Source of the DNA: an uncultured Lachnospiraceae bacterium
GTDB lineage: Bacteria > Bacillota > Clostridia > Lachnospirales > Lachnospiraceae
Length of the DNA stretch: 58,691 bases
Direction: 5' to 3'
NCBI GenBank assembly: GCA_902799015.1
Contig: CADBZI010000005.1
Coordinates: 1 to 58,691 of the forward strand
Shown: one piece after another, positions 42,582 to 50,422 of the stretch
Layout: the number at the start of each line of letters is the position of its first letter
How positions within the stretch are numbered: position 1 is the stretch's first letter
Position numbers and translations under genes: made by a program
Notes under the pieces: generated by a model
Databases searched by the model: none
What the model was told of the DNA's origin: nothing
What the model saw: only the letters and a program-made list of their open reading frames with translations

Positions 42582-42660
42582 CTGCAGTCCGGGGACAGAA
42601 GAAAGTGAGATCAAAAAGCAGAAGCGCAGCAGGAGCATGAGAGGATATCGTGCTCGAAAG

Positions 42661-42780
42661 CAGGAAACGCCGAAGCGGGAAACGCCGAAGCGGGAAACGC
42701 CGAAGCAGGAAACGCCGAAGCAGGAAACGCCGAAGCAGGAAGCGCCGAAGCAGGAAGCGCCGAAGCAGAAAGCGCCGAAG
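42661..42780 (+). repeat. 15-bp tandem repeat array, eight copies
   Basis: Units of 'caggaaacgccgaag' with A/G variants, followed by a partial ninth. The array lies 28 bases before the CinA-type gene and is separated from it by a stop codon in that gene's frame. A different frame would read (KQETP)n. Confidence 0.92.
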
Positions 42781-42808
42781 CAGATAGCAGGAAAGAGGAC
42801 ACTACAAA

Positions 42809-43324
42809 ATGGGAGAAAAAAAGAAGAAAAACGCTGTCGTCACAGACCGGGAATTGAGGAAAGTACAGGATGTGCTCAGGAAACGCGGGGAATTGGTCAC
42901 GACGGTCGAATCCCTGACGGCCGGCATGATCAGCGCCCGCCTGGCGGATATTCCCGGCAGCTCGGATGTGCTGAAAAGAGCATTTGTTACATACTGTGAT
43001 GAAGCAAAACATGAGATGGTCGGGGTAAAGAAGAAAACACTGAAAAAATGGACAGCGGTCAGCCGTCAGACAGCAAAGCAGATGGCAAAGGGAGGCGCGA
43101 AAAAAGCAGGTGCGGCCGCCTGTGTCAGCGCAACCGGCTACGCCGGCCCGCCCTCAGGACCGGATGACAAAACGGTCGGACTGGTCTTCCTGGGGTGCTG
43201 CTATCGGGACCGGATCACCGTGGAAGAGCATCATTATACCGGACAGAGAAATGACATCCGCGCCCAGGCAATGAATGATGCGCTGCGTCTTCTGTATGAG
43301 ATGGTCATTGGAGAAAAAAACTGA
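42809..43324 (+). CDS. CinA C-terminal family protein (PncC-like nicotinamide-nucleotide amidase)
   Basis: The 171-aa protein matches the stand-alone CinA/PncC amidase domain. The catalytic Ser lies in 'ESLTAGMISARLADIPGSS', with 'AFVTYCDEAKHEMVGV' and a late 'TGYAGPPSGPDDKTVGLVFLG'. Family members deamidate nicotinamide mononucleotide in NAD salvage. The glycine loop differs slightly from the usual 'GIAGPGGGT', so activity is likely but not certain. The region is Lys-rich at the N-terminus. A weak AAAATGGGAG context surrounds the ATG. Confidence 0.85.
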   Translation: MGEKKKKNAVVTDRELRKVQDVLRKRGELVTTVESLTAGMISARLADIPGSSDVLKRAFVTYCDEAKHEMVGVKKKTLKKWTAVSRQTAKQMAKGGAKKAGAAACVSATGYAGPPSGPDDKTVGLVFLGCCYRDRITVEEHHYTGQRNDIRAQAMNDALRLLYEMVIGEKN

Positions 43325-43337
43325 GCATAGGTTCTGA

Positions 43338-43366
43338 TTGCGGAAGGGTGCAACCTGTGCGATAAT
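43338..43366 (+). promoter_or_regulatory. Promoter of the TPR/TEAE surface protein gene
   Basis: TTGCGG (43338-43343), 17 bp, GATAAT (43361-43366), about 90 bases before the start codon. Confidence 0.65.
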
Positions 43367-43458
43367 TTGTCTATACAAAACAGGAACATCATCCGGGAAA
43401 GCGTTCTGCCTGCTCCCGGAATCAGATAACAAAACTGCGTTATGGGAGGAGAACATCT

Positions 43459-45627
43459 ATGGCTGGCAGAAAACGTTCGATCATTCTTATTGCGGTGCTG
43501 GCGGCATGTGCGGCTATCTTTGCCGGCTTGTTTTTCTACAATCAGTTCGTAGGCATTCCGAAGAAGAGTTATGAGGATGCGGTCTCCTTCTATGAACAGA
43601 AGAATTATGAAGCAGCGGAGAAGAAGTTCAAGGAGCTTGGTTCCTACAAGGATTCTGAGGAATATCTGGAAAAGGTCACGACAGAGCGCACCTATGAAAA
43701 TGCCGTCAAGGCATATGAGGAGGAAGACTACGAGGCTGCCGGGAAGCTCTTTTCTCAGGTCAGCGATTATTCGGACTCCGCGGATTATCTGAAGCAGATT
43801 GAGGCCGCAATGACCTATCAGGATGCGAAAGAAGCCTTTGAAAACGAGGACTATGAAACGGCGGAAACCGGCTTCTCGCAGGTACAGGACTATTCCGATT
43901 CCGGGGAATACATCAAACAGATCGATCGTGAGCGCATATACCAGGATGCGTATGAACTGTATGAGCAGAAAGAATATACTGCTGCGAGAGGACTGTTTGC
44001 CACCATCCCGGGTTACAACGATGTCAATGAGATCGTTGCGAAGATGGACGAAGATCTTGAGTACAATGATTACATTGACAGACTTGCGGAATATGGCTCC
44101 GGCGCTGCGGATGCACAGATGCTCAGCGCTGCGCTGATCGAAAACGCAGCACAGATCTGGGAGAATTGCTCCAGCCAGGTAAGCGATGAGGCAACAGATC
44201 CCTACACAAAGGATTCTTACGGGGATTTCTACGAGGATCCGAATACCGCGCTGACGGTGTATCAGTGGAGTGATGAATTCAAGCAGATCAAACATGATAT
44301 CATCAGCGGAAAGGCCATTGTGGACGGGCAGTATGAATCCCTGAAGAATCTTCCCGGAAGCCTGTCGGAATGCGCCGCGAAAGCATTTGTCATGCAGAGC
44401 GCTTACAGCGCCCTTGCAGATCTCTCGCTGGATATGAGTGGTGACTTCTCCGTCGTAGAAGAGAAGGCAAAAGAGATGGAAGAAACATTTGATGATGCAC
44501 TTGACGACTTCAAGCTTTCCATCCCTGAAAAGATTATGCTCGATCCCGCTTCAGCGGCAGAAGCCTTCGCGGAAACAGAAGCAGAGACAGAGCCAGTGAT
44601 TGCGCAGACAGAGGCGGAGACTTCACCGGTGATTGCACAGACAGAAGCGGAGACTTCACCGGTGATTGCACAGACAGAAGCGGAGACTTTACCGGTGATT
44701 GCACAGACAGAAGCGGAGACCGTACCAGTTGTCGTACAGACAGAAGCGGAGACCGCACCAGTTGTCGTACAGACAGAAGCGGAGACCGCGCCTGTTGTCG
44801 CGCAGACGGAAGCGGAGACCGCGCCTGTGATTGCACAGACGGAAGCAGAGACCGCGCCTGTTGTCGCACAGACAGAAGCGGAGACTGTACCGGCCCCCGC
44901 GCAGACAGAGGCAGAAAGTGAGACATCAATTCTGGAAGCGCTTCTGGCCTTAGCAGAAACAGAAGCAGAGACCGCGCCGGTGATTGCACAGACAGAGGCG
45001 GAGACTGCACCGGCCACCGCGCAGACAGAAGCAGAAAGCGAGACATCAGTTCTGGAAGCGCTCCTGTCCTTGGCAGAAACAGAAGCAGAAACTGCACCGG
45101 CCGCCGCACAGACAGAAGCAGAAAGCGAGACATCAGTTCTGGAAGCGCTCCTGTCCTTGGCAGAAACAGAAGCAGAGACCGCACCGGCTGTCGCACAGAC
45201 AGAAGCGGAGACTGCACCGGCTGTCACGCAGACAGAAGCGCAGACCGAGAAATCAGTCCTGGAAACACTTCTTTCCTTAGCAGAAACGGAAGCGGAGACG
45301 GAGCTTGCAGCAGACCCTGCACAGACGGAGACGGCAGAAGCATCGGTCTTTGCGGAGACAGAGGCTGAGACACAGATGCCTTCCGCACAGACGCATCTGA
45401 TCCTGGCAGGAACGGAAACTGGACCTGCCGCAGCAGATACAGAGACGGAGCTGGCCGCAGCGGACACAGAAGCGGAAACAGAAGTCGATGCAGAAACTGA
45501 AACGGAGACAGCCGTCAACGTGCTGGATCTGCTCAATGGCAACAGTGTTCCGACCCATAATCCGTTCGCACCGAAAGCGAATTCTCAGTTTGAGGGCATT
45601 CCGCTTTTGAACGTGACTCCATTCTAA
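43459..45627 (+). CDS. Membrane-anchored TPR-like protein with TEAET-repeat stalk
   Basis: The 722-aa product has a basic N-terminus and one membrane helix (about 8-28). Four ~40-residue TPR-like repeats follow (about 35-200; each reads 'Y..A...YE..EYE.A...F......Y.DS..Y'), then a mixed domain (to about 365). A long low-complexity region (about 370-690) repeats 'AQTEAETAPV' 11-mers and larger 'SETSVLEALLSLAETEAET' blocks. A short hydrophilic C-terminus follows. GGGAGGAG precedes the ATG. There is no LPxTG signal, so anchoring is by the N-terminal helix. Function unknown. Confidence 0.8.
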   Translation: MAGRKRSIILIAVLAACAAIFAGLFFYNQFVGIPKKSYEDAVSFYEQKNYEAAEKKFKELGSYKDSEEYLEKVTTERTYENAVKAYEEEDYEAAGKLFSQVSDYSDSADYLKQIEAAMTYQDAKEAFENEDYETAETGFSQVQDYSDSGEYIKQIDRERIYQDAYELYEQKEYTAARGLFATIPGYNDVNEIVAKMDEDLEYNDYIDRLAEYGSGAADAQMLSAALIENAAQIWENCSSQVSDEATDPYTKDSYGDFYEDPNTALTVYQWSDEFKQIKHDIISGKAIVDGQYESLKNLPGSLSECAAKAFVMQSAYSALADLSLDMSGDFSVVEEKAKEMEETFDDALDDFKLSIPEKIMLDPASAAEAFAETEAETEPVIAQTEAETSPVIAQTEAETSPVIAQTEAETLPVIAQTEAETVPVVVQTEAETAPVVVQTEAETAPVVAQTEAETAPVIAQTEAETAPVVAQTEAETVPAPAQTEAESETSILEALLALAETEAETAPVIAQTEAETAPATAQTEAESETSVLEALLSLAETEAETAPAAAQTEAESETSVLEALLSLAETEAETAPAVAQTEAETAPAVTQTEAQTEKSVLETLLSLAETEAETELAADPAQTETAEASVFAETEAETQMPSAQTHLILAGTETGPAAADTETELAAADTEAETEVDAETETETAVNVLDLLNGNSVPTHNPFAPKANSQFEGIPLLNVTPF
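44560..45330 (+). repeat. 33-bp and larger tandem repeats encoding the TEAET stalk
   Basis: 33-bp units ('gcacagacagaagcggagac...') repeat about ten times. They are followed by about four longer units, each ending in a Leu-rich block ('LEALLSLAETEAET'). Confidence 0.9.
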
Positions 45628-45682
45628 GGAGAAGCTCGCTTCGATTTGTTGGGCATACATAGGACATGACAGTCTTACTTTG

Positions 45683-45709
45683 CGGGATCATCTGATGATC
45701 CCGTTTTTT
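45683..45709 (+). terminator. Terminator of the TPR/TEAE gene
   Basis: Perfect stem CGGGATCA / TGATCCCG with a five-base loop, followed by TTTTTT. Confidence 0.92.
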
Positions 45710-45733
45710 CCGCTAAACGATCTAAAAAAAGTA

Positions 45734-45762
45734 TTGCATTCTACTGTCAGCAGGTGTATTAT
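45734..45762 (+). promoter_or_regulatory. Promoter of the HMA/P1B-ATPase operon
   Basis: TTGCAT (45734-45739), 17 bp, TATTAT (45757-45762). Confidence 0.85.
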
Positions 45763-45773
45763 GATTTCGGAAC

Positions 45774-45793
45774 ATATGAGTAGATATTCATAT
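45774..45793 (+). promoter_or_regulatory. Predicted ArsR/SmtB-family operator
   Basis: ATATGA-N8-TCATAT forms a 20-bp palindrome placed 12 bases after the -10 box, over the likely transcription start. It fits the known SmtB/CzrA/CadC operator form (ATATGAa-n6-tTCATAT). Such repressors release DNA upon binding Zn, Cd or Pb. No arsR gene is in the window, so the regulator would act in trans. Confidence 0.6.
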
Positions 45794-45945
45794 GAATGAA
45801 AAGTAAAATGTTTGCTGCACCGCAATCGAGGCAGAACAGCGAACTGAAAAAGAGCAGATAACCAAACCGGAAAGGCAAACAAAGAAACCAGTAAAAAGAG
45901 AAGAAAGACAAAGAAACCAGTAACAGGAAAAGAAAGGAAGACACC

Positions 45946-46167
45946 ATGAAAAAGAAGTACAAGATGGATGAGATTGATTGCGCGAACTGTGCACTGAAGC
46001 TGGAGAACGCGATCAAAGAAGTGCCGGGCGTTTCCAATGTCAAAGTCAATTACATGATGCAGAAGCTGACACTGGAGGCGGAGGATGCTTCCTTTGATGA
46101 AGTCGAGAAAAATGTGCTCGCTGTCTGCAAGCGCATGGAACCTGACATGGATGTGACGGCAATCTGA
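45946..46167 (+). CDS. Heavy-metal-associated (HMA) domain protein
   Basis: A free-standing 73-aa ferredoxin-like HMA protein with metal-binding cysteines 12 and 15 ('DCANCALKLENAIKEVPGV') and the normal beta-alpha-beta pattern ('VSNVKVNYMMQKLTLE'). GAAAGGAAG precedes the ATG. It probably hands metal to the P-type ATPase encoded 46 bases later, which itself lacks an N-terminal HMA domain. Confidence 0.9.
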   Translation: MKKKYKMDEIDCANCALKLENAIKEVPGVSNVKVNYMMQKLTLEAEDASFDEVEKNVLAVCKRMEPDMDVTAI

Positions 46168-46213
46168 GAAGGGAAATGTGTTGCCGCAGGATCTCACAAT
46201 GAGGAAAGAAGAG

Positions 46214-48130
46214 ATGTCCATCAAGCTCACAAAAAAACAAAAGAAATGGCTGCTGCGAATCGTGCTTGGCGCGATTGGGTTCGGTATTCTGAGTATTCTT
46301 GAACACACGGGTGTGTGCGAGGGAGACAGATGGTGGATCGGGCTGATCGCCGCAATCATTCCCTACCTCATCGTGGGCTGGGACGTAATCCGCAAGTCTT
46401 TCCGCAATATCTCTCACGGAGAAGTGTTTGATGAAAATTTCCTCATGATGATCGCGACATTCGGCGCATTTGGAATCGGGGAATATCGGGAAGCCGTGGC
46501 AGTTATGCTGCTGTACCAGATCGGCGAACTGTTTCAGAATTACGCGACAGGGAAGAGCCGCGATTCCATCTCCCAGCTGATGGAAATGGCACCGGATACG
46601 GCGATTGTCGAGCGGGATGGAGAAACAGAAGAAGTCGATCCGGATGAGGTCGAGGTTGGAGAGATCATCGTTGTACGGCCGGGAGAAAAGATCCCGCTGG
46701 ACGGCGAGGTGATCGAGGGAGAGTCCATGCTGGATACCTCCGCACTGACCGGTGAATCCGTACCGCGGTCTGCCCGTGTGGGAGATCTGGTGGTTTCGGG
46801 ATGCGTGAACGGAAAAGGCCTGCTGAAGATCCGCACGACAAAGTGCTACGAGGATTCCACGGTTGCGAAGATTCTGGAGCTTGTGGAAAATGCGACGGAC
46901 AAGAAGACGCGCGTTGAAAATTTTGTTACTCGGTTTGCACGTGTGTACACGCCCATCGTGACGATCAGCGCACTGGTTCTTGCGATTATCCCGCCGCTGG
47001 TTCTTGGCGGAGGATTGGACGTCTGGATCTCATGGATCCGGAGAGCGTGTATCTTCCTGGTCGTATCCTGCCCATGCGCACTGGTAATCTCGGTGCCGCT
47101 GGGATTCTTCGGAGGCATCGGTGCCGCGTCCCGGATTGGCGTGCTGGTGAAGGGAAGCAACTACCTGGAAGTATTGTCCTATGTGAAAACGGTCGTCTTT
47201 GATAAGACAGGAACACTGACAAAGGGAGAATTCCGTGTTTCCTCCATCGAACCGGCCGGAGCGGCTCAGCCTCTGATCGCATCGACATCCGACGATCCGA
47301 AAATAACGCTTCTCGAGATGGCGGCCTATGCGGAGCAGTATTCCACGCATCCGGTTTCCGAAGCGATCCGGGAGGCATATGGGAAGAGCATCGACCTTTC
47401 CCGCATCGGCCATACGGAAGAGATCGCCGGACACGGCGTCCTGGCAAGTGTGGATGGTCACCAGATTCTGGCCGGAAATGCAAAGCTGATGCGCAAGTAC
47501 GGGATTTCATTTTCGGAAGAAGAGCAGGGCGGAACCGTCGTGTATGTAGCGTGCGACGGCACATTTGCGGGAACGATTGTGATCTCCGATACGATGAAAG
47601 AAGGCGTGCCGGAAGCGATCCGCGATCTGAAGGCCGCCGGAGTCGCACAGACCGTAATGCTCACCGGTGACAATGAATCCGCTGCCCGGGCGATCGCCGG
47701 ACAGGCAGGCGTGGACCGCGTATATGCGCAGCTGCTGCCCGGAGGCAAGGTAGAGATCGTCGAAAAACTGATCACGGAACAGAACGGACGGGAATCCCTC
47801 GCATTTGTAGGAGACGGGGTAAATGATGCGCCGGTCCTGATGCGCTCGGATGTGGGAATCGCCATGGGACTGATCGGATCAGACGCCGCAATCGAAGCAG
47901 CGGACGTCGTATTGATGGATGACGATGTGAGAAAGATTTCCAAAACCGTGACCATCGCCCGCAAGACCATGGGAATCATACACACAAACATCGTCTTCGC
48001 GATCGCGGTCAAGATCCTGATTCTGATTCTGAGCGTTTTCGGAATCGCGAACATGTGGATGGCGATCTTCGGTGACGTCGGCGTCCTGGTGCTGTGCATC
48101 CTGAACGCAATGCGGCTGCTGACACTCTGA
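46214..48130 (+). CDS. P1B-type heavy-metal-translocating ATPase (Zn/Cd/Pb type)
   Basis: A 638-aa efflux pump with eight membrane helices expected, 'TGESVP' in the A-domain, the transmembrane metal site 'SCPCALVISVP', the phosphorylated Asp in 'VFDKTGTLTKGE', 'YSTHPVSEAI' and the hinge 'VGDGVNDAPVLM'. The CPC site plus the ArsR-type operator suggests Zn2+/Cd2+/Pb2+ rather than Cu+. ATG at 46214 (GAGGAAAGAAG upstream) is preferred; 46199 is possible. No HMA domain is fused. Confidence 0.93.
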   Translation: MSIKLTKKQKKWLLRIVLGAIGFGILSILEHTGVCEGDRWWIGLIAAIIPYLIVGWDVIRKSFRNISHGEVFDENFLMMIATFGAFGIGEYREAVAVMLLYQIGELFQNYATGKSRDSISQLMEMAPDTAIVERDGETEEVDPDEVEVGEIIVVRPGEKIPLDGEVIEGESMLDTSALTGESVPRSARVGDLVVSGCVNGKGLLKIRTTKCYEDSTVAKILELVENATDKKTRVENFVTRFARVYTPIVTISALVLAIIPPLVLGGGLDVWISWIRRACIFLVVSCPCALVISVPLGFFGGIGAASRIGVLVKGSNYLEVLSYVKTVVFDKTGTLTKGEFRVSSIEPAGAAQPLIASTSDDPKITLLEMAAYAEQYSTHPVSEAIREAYGKSIDLSRIGHTEEIAGHGVLASVDGHQILAGNAKLMRKYGISFSEEEQGGTVVYVACDGTFAGTIVISDTMKEGVPEAIRDLKAAGVAQTVMLTGDNESAARAIAGQAGVDRVYAQLLPGGKVEIVEKLITEQNGRESLAFVGDGVNDAPVLMRSDVGIAMGLIGSDAAIEAADVVLMDDDVRKISKTVTIARKTMGIIHTNIVFAIAVKILILILSVFGIANMWMAIFGDVGVLVLCILNAMRLLTL

Positions 48131-48260
48131 CGAGGGGCAGCCGCTATTCTTCTTACAGACGACAATCGAAGCTCTTCTTACCGGCGGTAACCGAAACTCT
48201 TCAGACAAGGAGCCACTGCAGCGCTTCTGACAGAAAAGCCCGAGGCCTAAAAGAATAATT

Positions 48261-49187
48261 ATGAGAAAGAGAAATGAGAAGAAGAATAACAGCTGGGAAA
48301 ATCTACAGGGCTTCCGTTACGCACACCGGGGGCTGTTCCATCAGCCACGCTCAGCCTCGAAGAAGGCAGCGGACAACACTTCGTTCATAAGAAGAAAGCC
48401 TTTATGGAAGGAAGAGATCGGTCGGTGGAAAGCGGAAGGGAGAAGGATTATTCCGGAGAACAGCATGAAAGCCTTTCGCCAGGCAGTCCGGCATGGGTTC
48501 GGTTCGGAGCTGGATGTCCATCTGACGACGGATGGAAAGCTTGTGGTATTTCATGATGATAATCTTTTGCGGATGGCCGGTATTAACCGTCTTGTAAAAA
48601 ACATGAGCTGGAAAGAACTATCCGAGATTCAGCTGCTGGATACTCCCACCCGGATTCCACTGCTGGAAGAAGTGCTGGATCTGTACACTTCCGGGAAGGC
48701 TATGCACACGAAGAAACATTCAGATACCGATACGGACAAGCGAATCTATCTTCCGCTTATTATTGAACTAAAATCAGAAGGCAATATATCAGAGTTTTGC
48801 CACAGGGTAATGGAGACCATCGACAGGTATCCGGCGCTGAATTATTGCATCGAAAGCTTTGATCCCAGAGTGGTCCTCTGGTTTCGCCGCCATCGCCCGG
48901 ATGTGATCCGCGGACAGCTCACGGAAAACTTTATGAAGAGCCGGGAGGCGGTTCGCCAATGGGGCTATCTGATGACATTTGGAATGTGGAGTGTTGCTAC
49001 GGATGTCCTTTCCAGACCAGACTTCATCTCATGCAAGTTCAAAGATCGCCGAAATCCATTCATCCGACTCAGCCACCGTATGGGCGTCGGCCAGGTGAAC
49101 TGGATTATTCGAAACCAGGAAGAATTGAAGGTTGTTGACCGTGAAGGCGGCCTGGGGATCTTTGAAAGGTTTCTTCCTGACCGCTGA
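48261..49187 (+). CDS. Glycerophosphodiester phosphodiesterase family protein
   Basis: The 308-aa protein has GDPD motifs 'YAHRGLF', 'PENSMKAFRQAVRHGFGSELDVHLTTDGKLVVFHDDNL' and the catalytic His/Glu/Asp set, then 'PLIIELKSEG' and 'CIESFDPRVVLWFRRHRPD'. A ~35-residue insertion lies between the first His and the ENS motif. No signal peptide is evident, so it is likely cytosolic, releasing glycerol-3-phosphate from glycerophosphodiesters. The RBS is weak (aaaagaataatt). Two Lys-rich loops are present. Confidence 0.9.
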   Translation: MRKRNEKKNNSWENLQGFRYAHRGLFHQPRSASKKAADNTSFIRRKPLWKEEIGRWKAEGRRIIPENSMKAFRQAVRHGFGSELDVHLTTDGKLVVFHDDNLLRMAGINRLVKNMSWKELSEIQLLDTPTRIPLLEEVLDLYTSGKAMHTKKHSDTDTDKRIYLPLIIELKSEGNISEFCHRVMETIDRYPALNYCIESFDPRVVLWFRRHRPDVIRGQLTENFMKSREAVRQWGYLMTFGMWSVATDVLSRPDFISCKFKDRRNPFIRLSHRMGVGQVNWIIRNQEELKVVDREGGLGIFERFLPDR

Positions 49188-49293
49188 AGCGCCGTGAGGC
49201 GTGGAGGCCGAGACCAACAAGCCAATATCCACGCCAGCCAGCCCTTTCCCGCCTCGTCATCCCCAAGTAAAAAGACGTACTCTCCCGCCCAAA

Positions 49294-49331
49294 TACGAAA
49301 ATACGCGAAGAAGTACGAAAATCTACGAAAA
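49294..49331 (+). repeat. Phased direct repeats TACGAAAA x3
   Basis: Copies start at 49294, 49314 and 49324, i.e. two and one helical turns apart on one face of DNA. A related TACGCGAA starts at 49302. Possible regulator binding array. Confidence 0.5.
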
Positions 49332-49690
49332 CCTCGTCAGATTGTTCAATACCAATTCTAATTCAATTCAATACAAGTTTCGGGCGTGGTTGACCGCCGA
49401 TCTGTGCTGTTTTTGGTCCGCTTTCTGGTTGATCAAGGTCGTTTCCTGCTCAAAACATCCTGCGATACGCTCATGTGACCGAAAAATTTACGGAAATCCC
49501 ATTCAGAAGGCACTTTACCAAGTCACAGTATTACAGAAAGAGAGTGCTATTTGACGAGTTTCCACTATTCTGTTCCGTGATAATGTATAGATATTTGAAT
49601 ACAGAAAAATCAATGATTTCGCGGGTTTGTCAAATATGCCGAAATTTCTTTTTGTAACAAAATTGCTATTTTTAATAAAGTTGTCTCACT

Positions 49691-49696
49691 GTATAA
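49691..49696 (+). promoter_or_regulatory. Probable -10 box of the pilus operon
   Basis: TATAAT, about 100 bases before the first pilus-locus gene. The region 17 bp upstream (TTTTTA) is a poor -35. Confidence 0.5.
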
Positions 49697-49795
49697 TGTA
49701 ATCGTATAAATAGTTAAACTTAGCTGTAGTGTCTTCTCATGCATTTGTGGGGTAGAAAGACATGTACAGAACAAGGTGGTTGTTGAGCAGGTATT

Positions 49796-50422
49796 ATGAA
49801 AGCGATTGAGATTGTCATCCGGGTTTGCGCGGGAATCGTTCTGGTGATTTCCATCGCGGCTGTCGCATTGATTGCGATGCTTCGTTCGCAGCGCGATGTC
49901 CTGCCGCGAATCGGCGGCTTTTATGTAGAGCTTGCCCAGAATGCGGATATGCTGCCGGCAGCGCCGGAGGGGGCATTGATTCTGCTGAAGGAGAAGAATC
50001 CGTATGTGCCCGGCGATATCATTGCTTACCTGGATGACCGGAACGATGCAGCCATCAGTCGTATCCAATCGATTGATGGAAAGACGGAAGATGTGAGCGT
50101 CGAGGTTCCCTACGAAGAATTGATGAACGCGCTGGGAACACCCGGGATGTCAACAGAGAGCATCATGAAGGAAGATCCTGATGTGGTGCTGAAGGGGGAC
50201 AACTCTGACAGGGAAATTGTTGTAGCGGCGGACCGCCTGATGGCCAAAGCGGTTTTTATCTCGGGAATTATGGGATTCCTGTTTTCCATGTACCAGCATA
50301 CGGTTTGGGCAATTTTGATTATCGCGGCGAGTGCAGTGATCTGCCTGTGGCCGTTCCGATATCTGGAGAATAGGGAACCAAAGTATAAGGAGCAGGACAT
50401 CGACGGTCCCTGGATTGAATGA
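49796..50422 (+). CDS. Catalytically degenerate S26 (SipW-type) signal-peptidase-fold protein
   Basis: The 208-aa protein has an N-terminal membrane helix (about 5-28) and a C-terminal one (about 160-188), as in SipW/archaeal signal peptidases. The middle aligns by eye with S26 boxes B-E: 'NADMLPAAPEGALILLKE' for the SMxP box, 'VPGDIIAY', 'AAISRIQSIDG' for the THRI box, and 'VLKGDNSD' for the KGDxN box. The catalytic Ser is Asp51 and the catalytic His is Ser88, so proteolysis is not expected. It leads the pilus operon and overlaps the sortase gene by four bases. Streptococcal SipA/LepA is a known non-catalytic S26 pilus-assembly factor; the parallel is inference. Confidence 0.8.
   Translation: MKAIEIVIRVCAGIVLVISIAAVALIAMLRSQRDVLPRIGGFYVELAQNADMLPAAPEGALILLKEKNPYVPGDIIAYLDDRNDAAISRIQSIDGKTEDVSVEVPYEELMNALGTPGMSTESIMKEDPDVVLKGDNSDREIVVAADRLMAKAVFISGIMGFLFSMYQHTVWAILIIAASAVICLWPFRYLENREPKYKEQDIDGPWIE

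Larger units (their letters stand above)
42455..42808 (+). other. Intergenic region: direct repeat, terminator, 15-bp repeats
   Basis: No gene is supported in these 354 bases. They hold a ~37-bp direct repeat (42463-42499 and 42502-42538), a strong terminator (42550-42581), and a 15-bp tandem array (42661-42780). Confidence 0.7.
45628..45945 (+). other. Leader region of the metal-efflux operon
   Basis: The 318-base gap contains the terminator of the upstream gene, a strong promoter, an ArsR-like operator and a ~150-base AT-rich leader. The leader has a duplicated 'acaaagaaaccagtaa' (about 45879 and 45908). No gene was seen. Confidence 0.7.
49188..49795 (+). other. AT-rich intergenic region ahead of the pilus locus
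   Basis: About 608 bases with no convincing gene. It carries three direct TACGAAAA repeats (49294, 49314, 49324) spaced 20 and 10 bases apart, and a likely -10 box TATAAT at 49691-49696 with a poor -35, as expected for an activator-dependent promoter. A ~100-base leader follows. Base composition shifts toward AT here. Confidence 0.6.

Noticed and set aside
42661-42780. A CRISPR-like array
   Set aside because: The repeats are 15 bp, directly abutting and without spacers.
42562-42999. 145-codon plus-strand frame reading (KQETP)n
   Set aside because: It opens inside a terminator hairpin and its second half is a wrong-frame reading of the CinA-type gene. Kept only as a remark on the 15-bp repeats.
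44403-45542. Minus-strand frames opposite the TEAET stalk
   Set aside because: Same cause: repeat-derived open frames of Ser/Ala/Val only, without gene features.
49201-49554. 117-codon frame before the pilus locus
   Set aside because: No ribosome site, odd composition, and it covers the AT-rich regulatory region with phased repeats.
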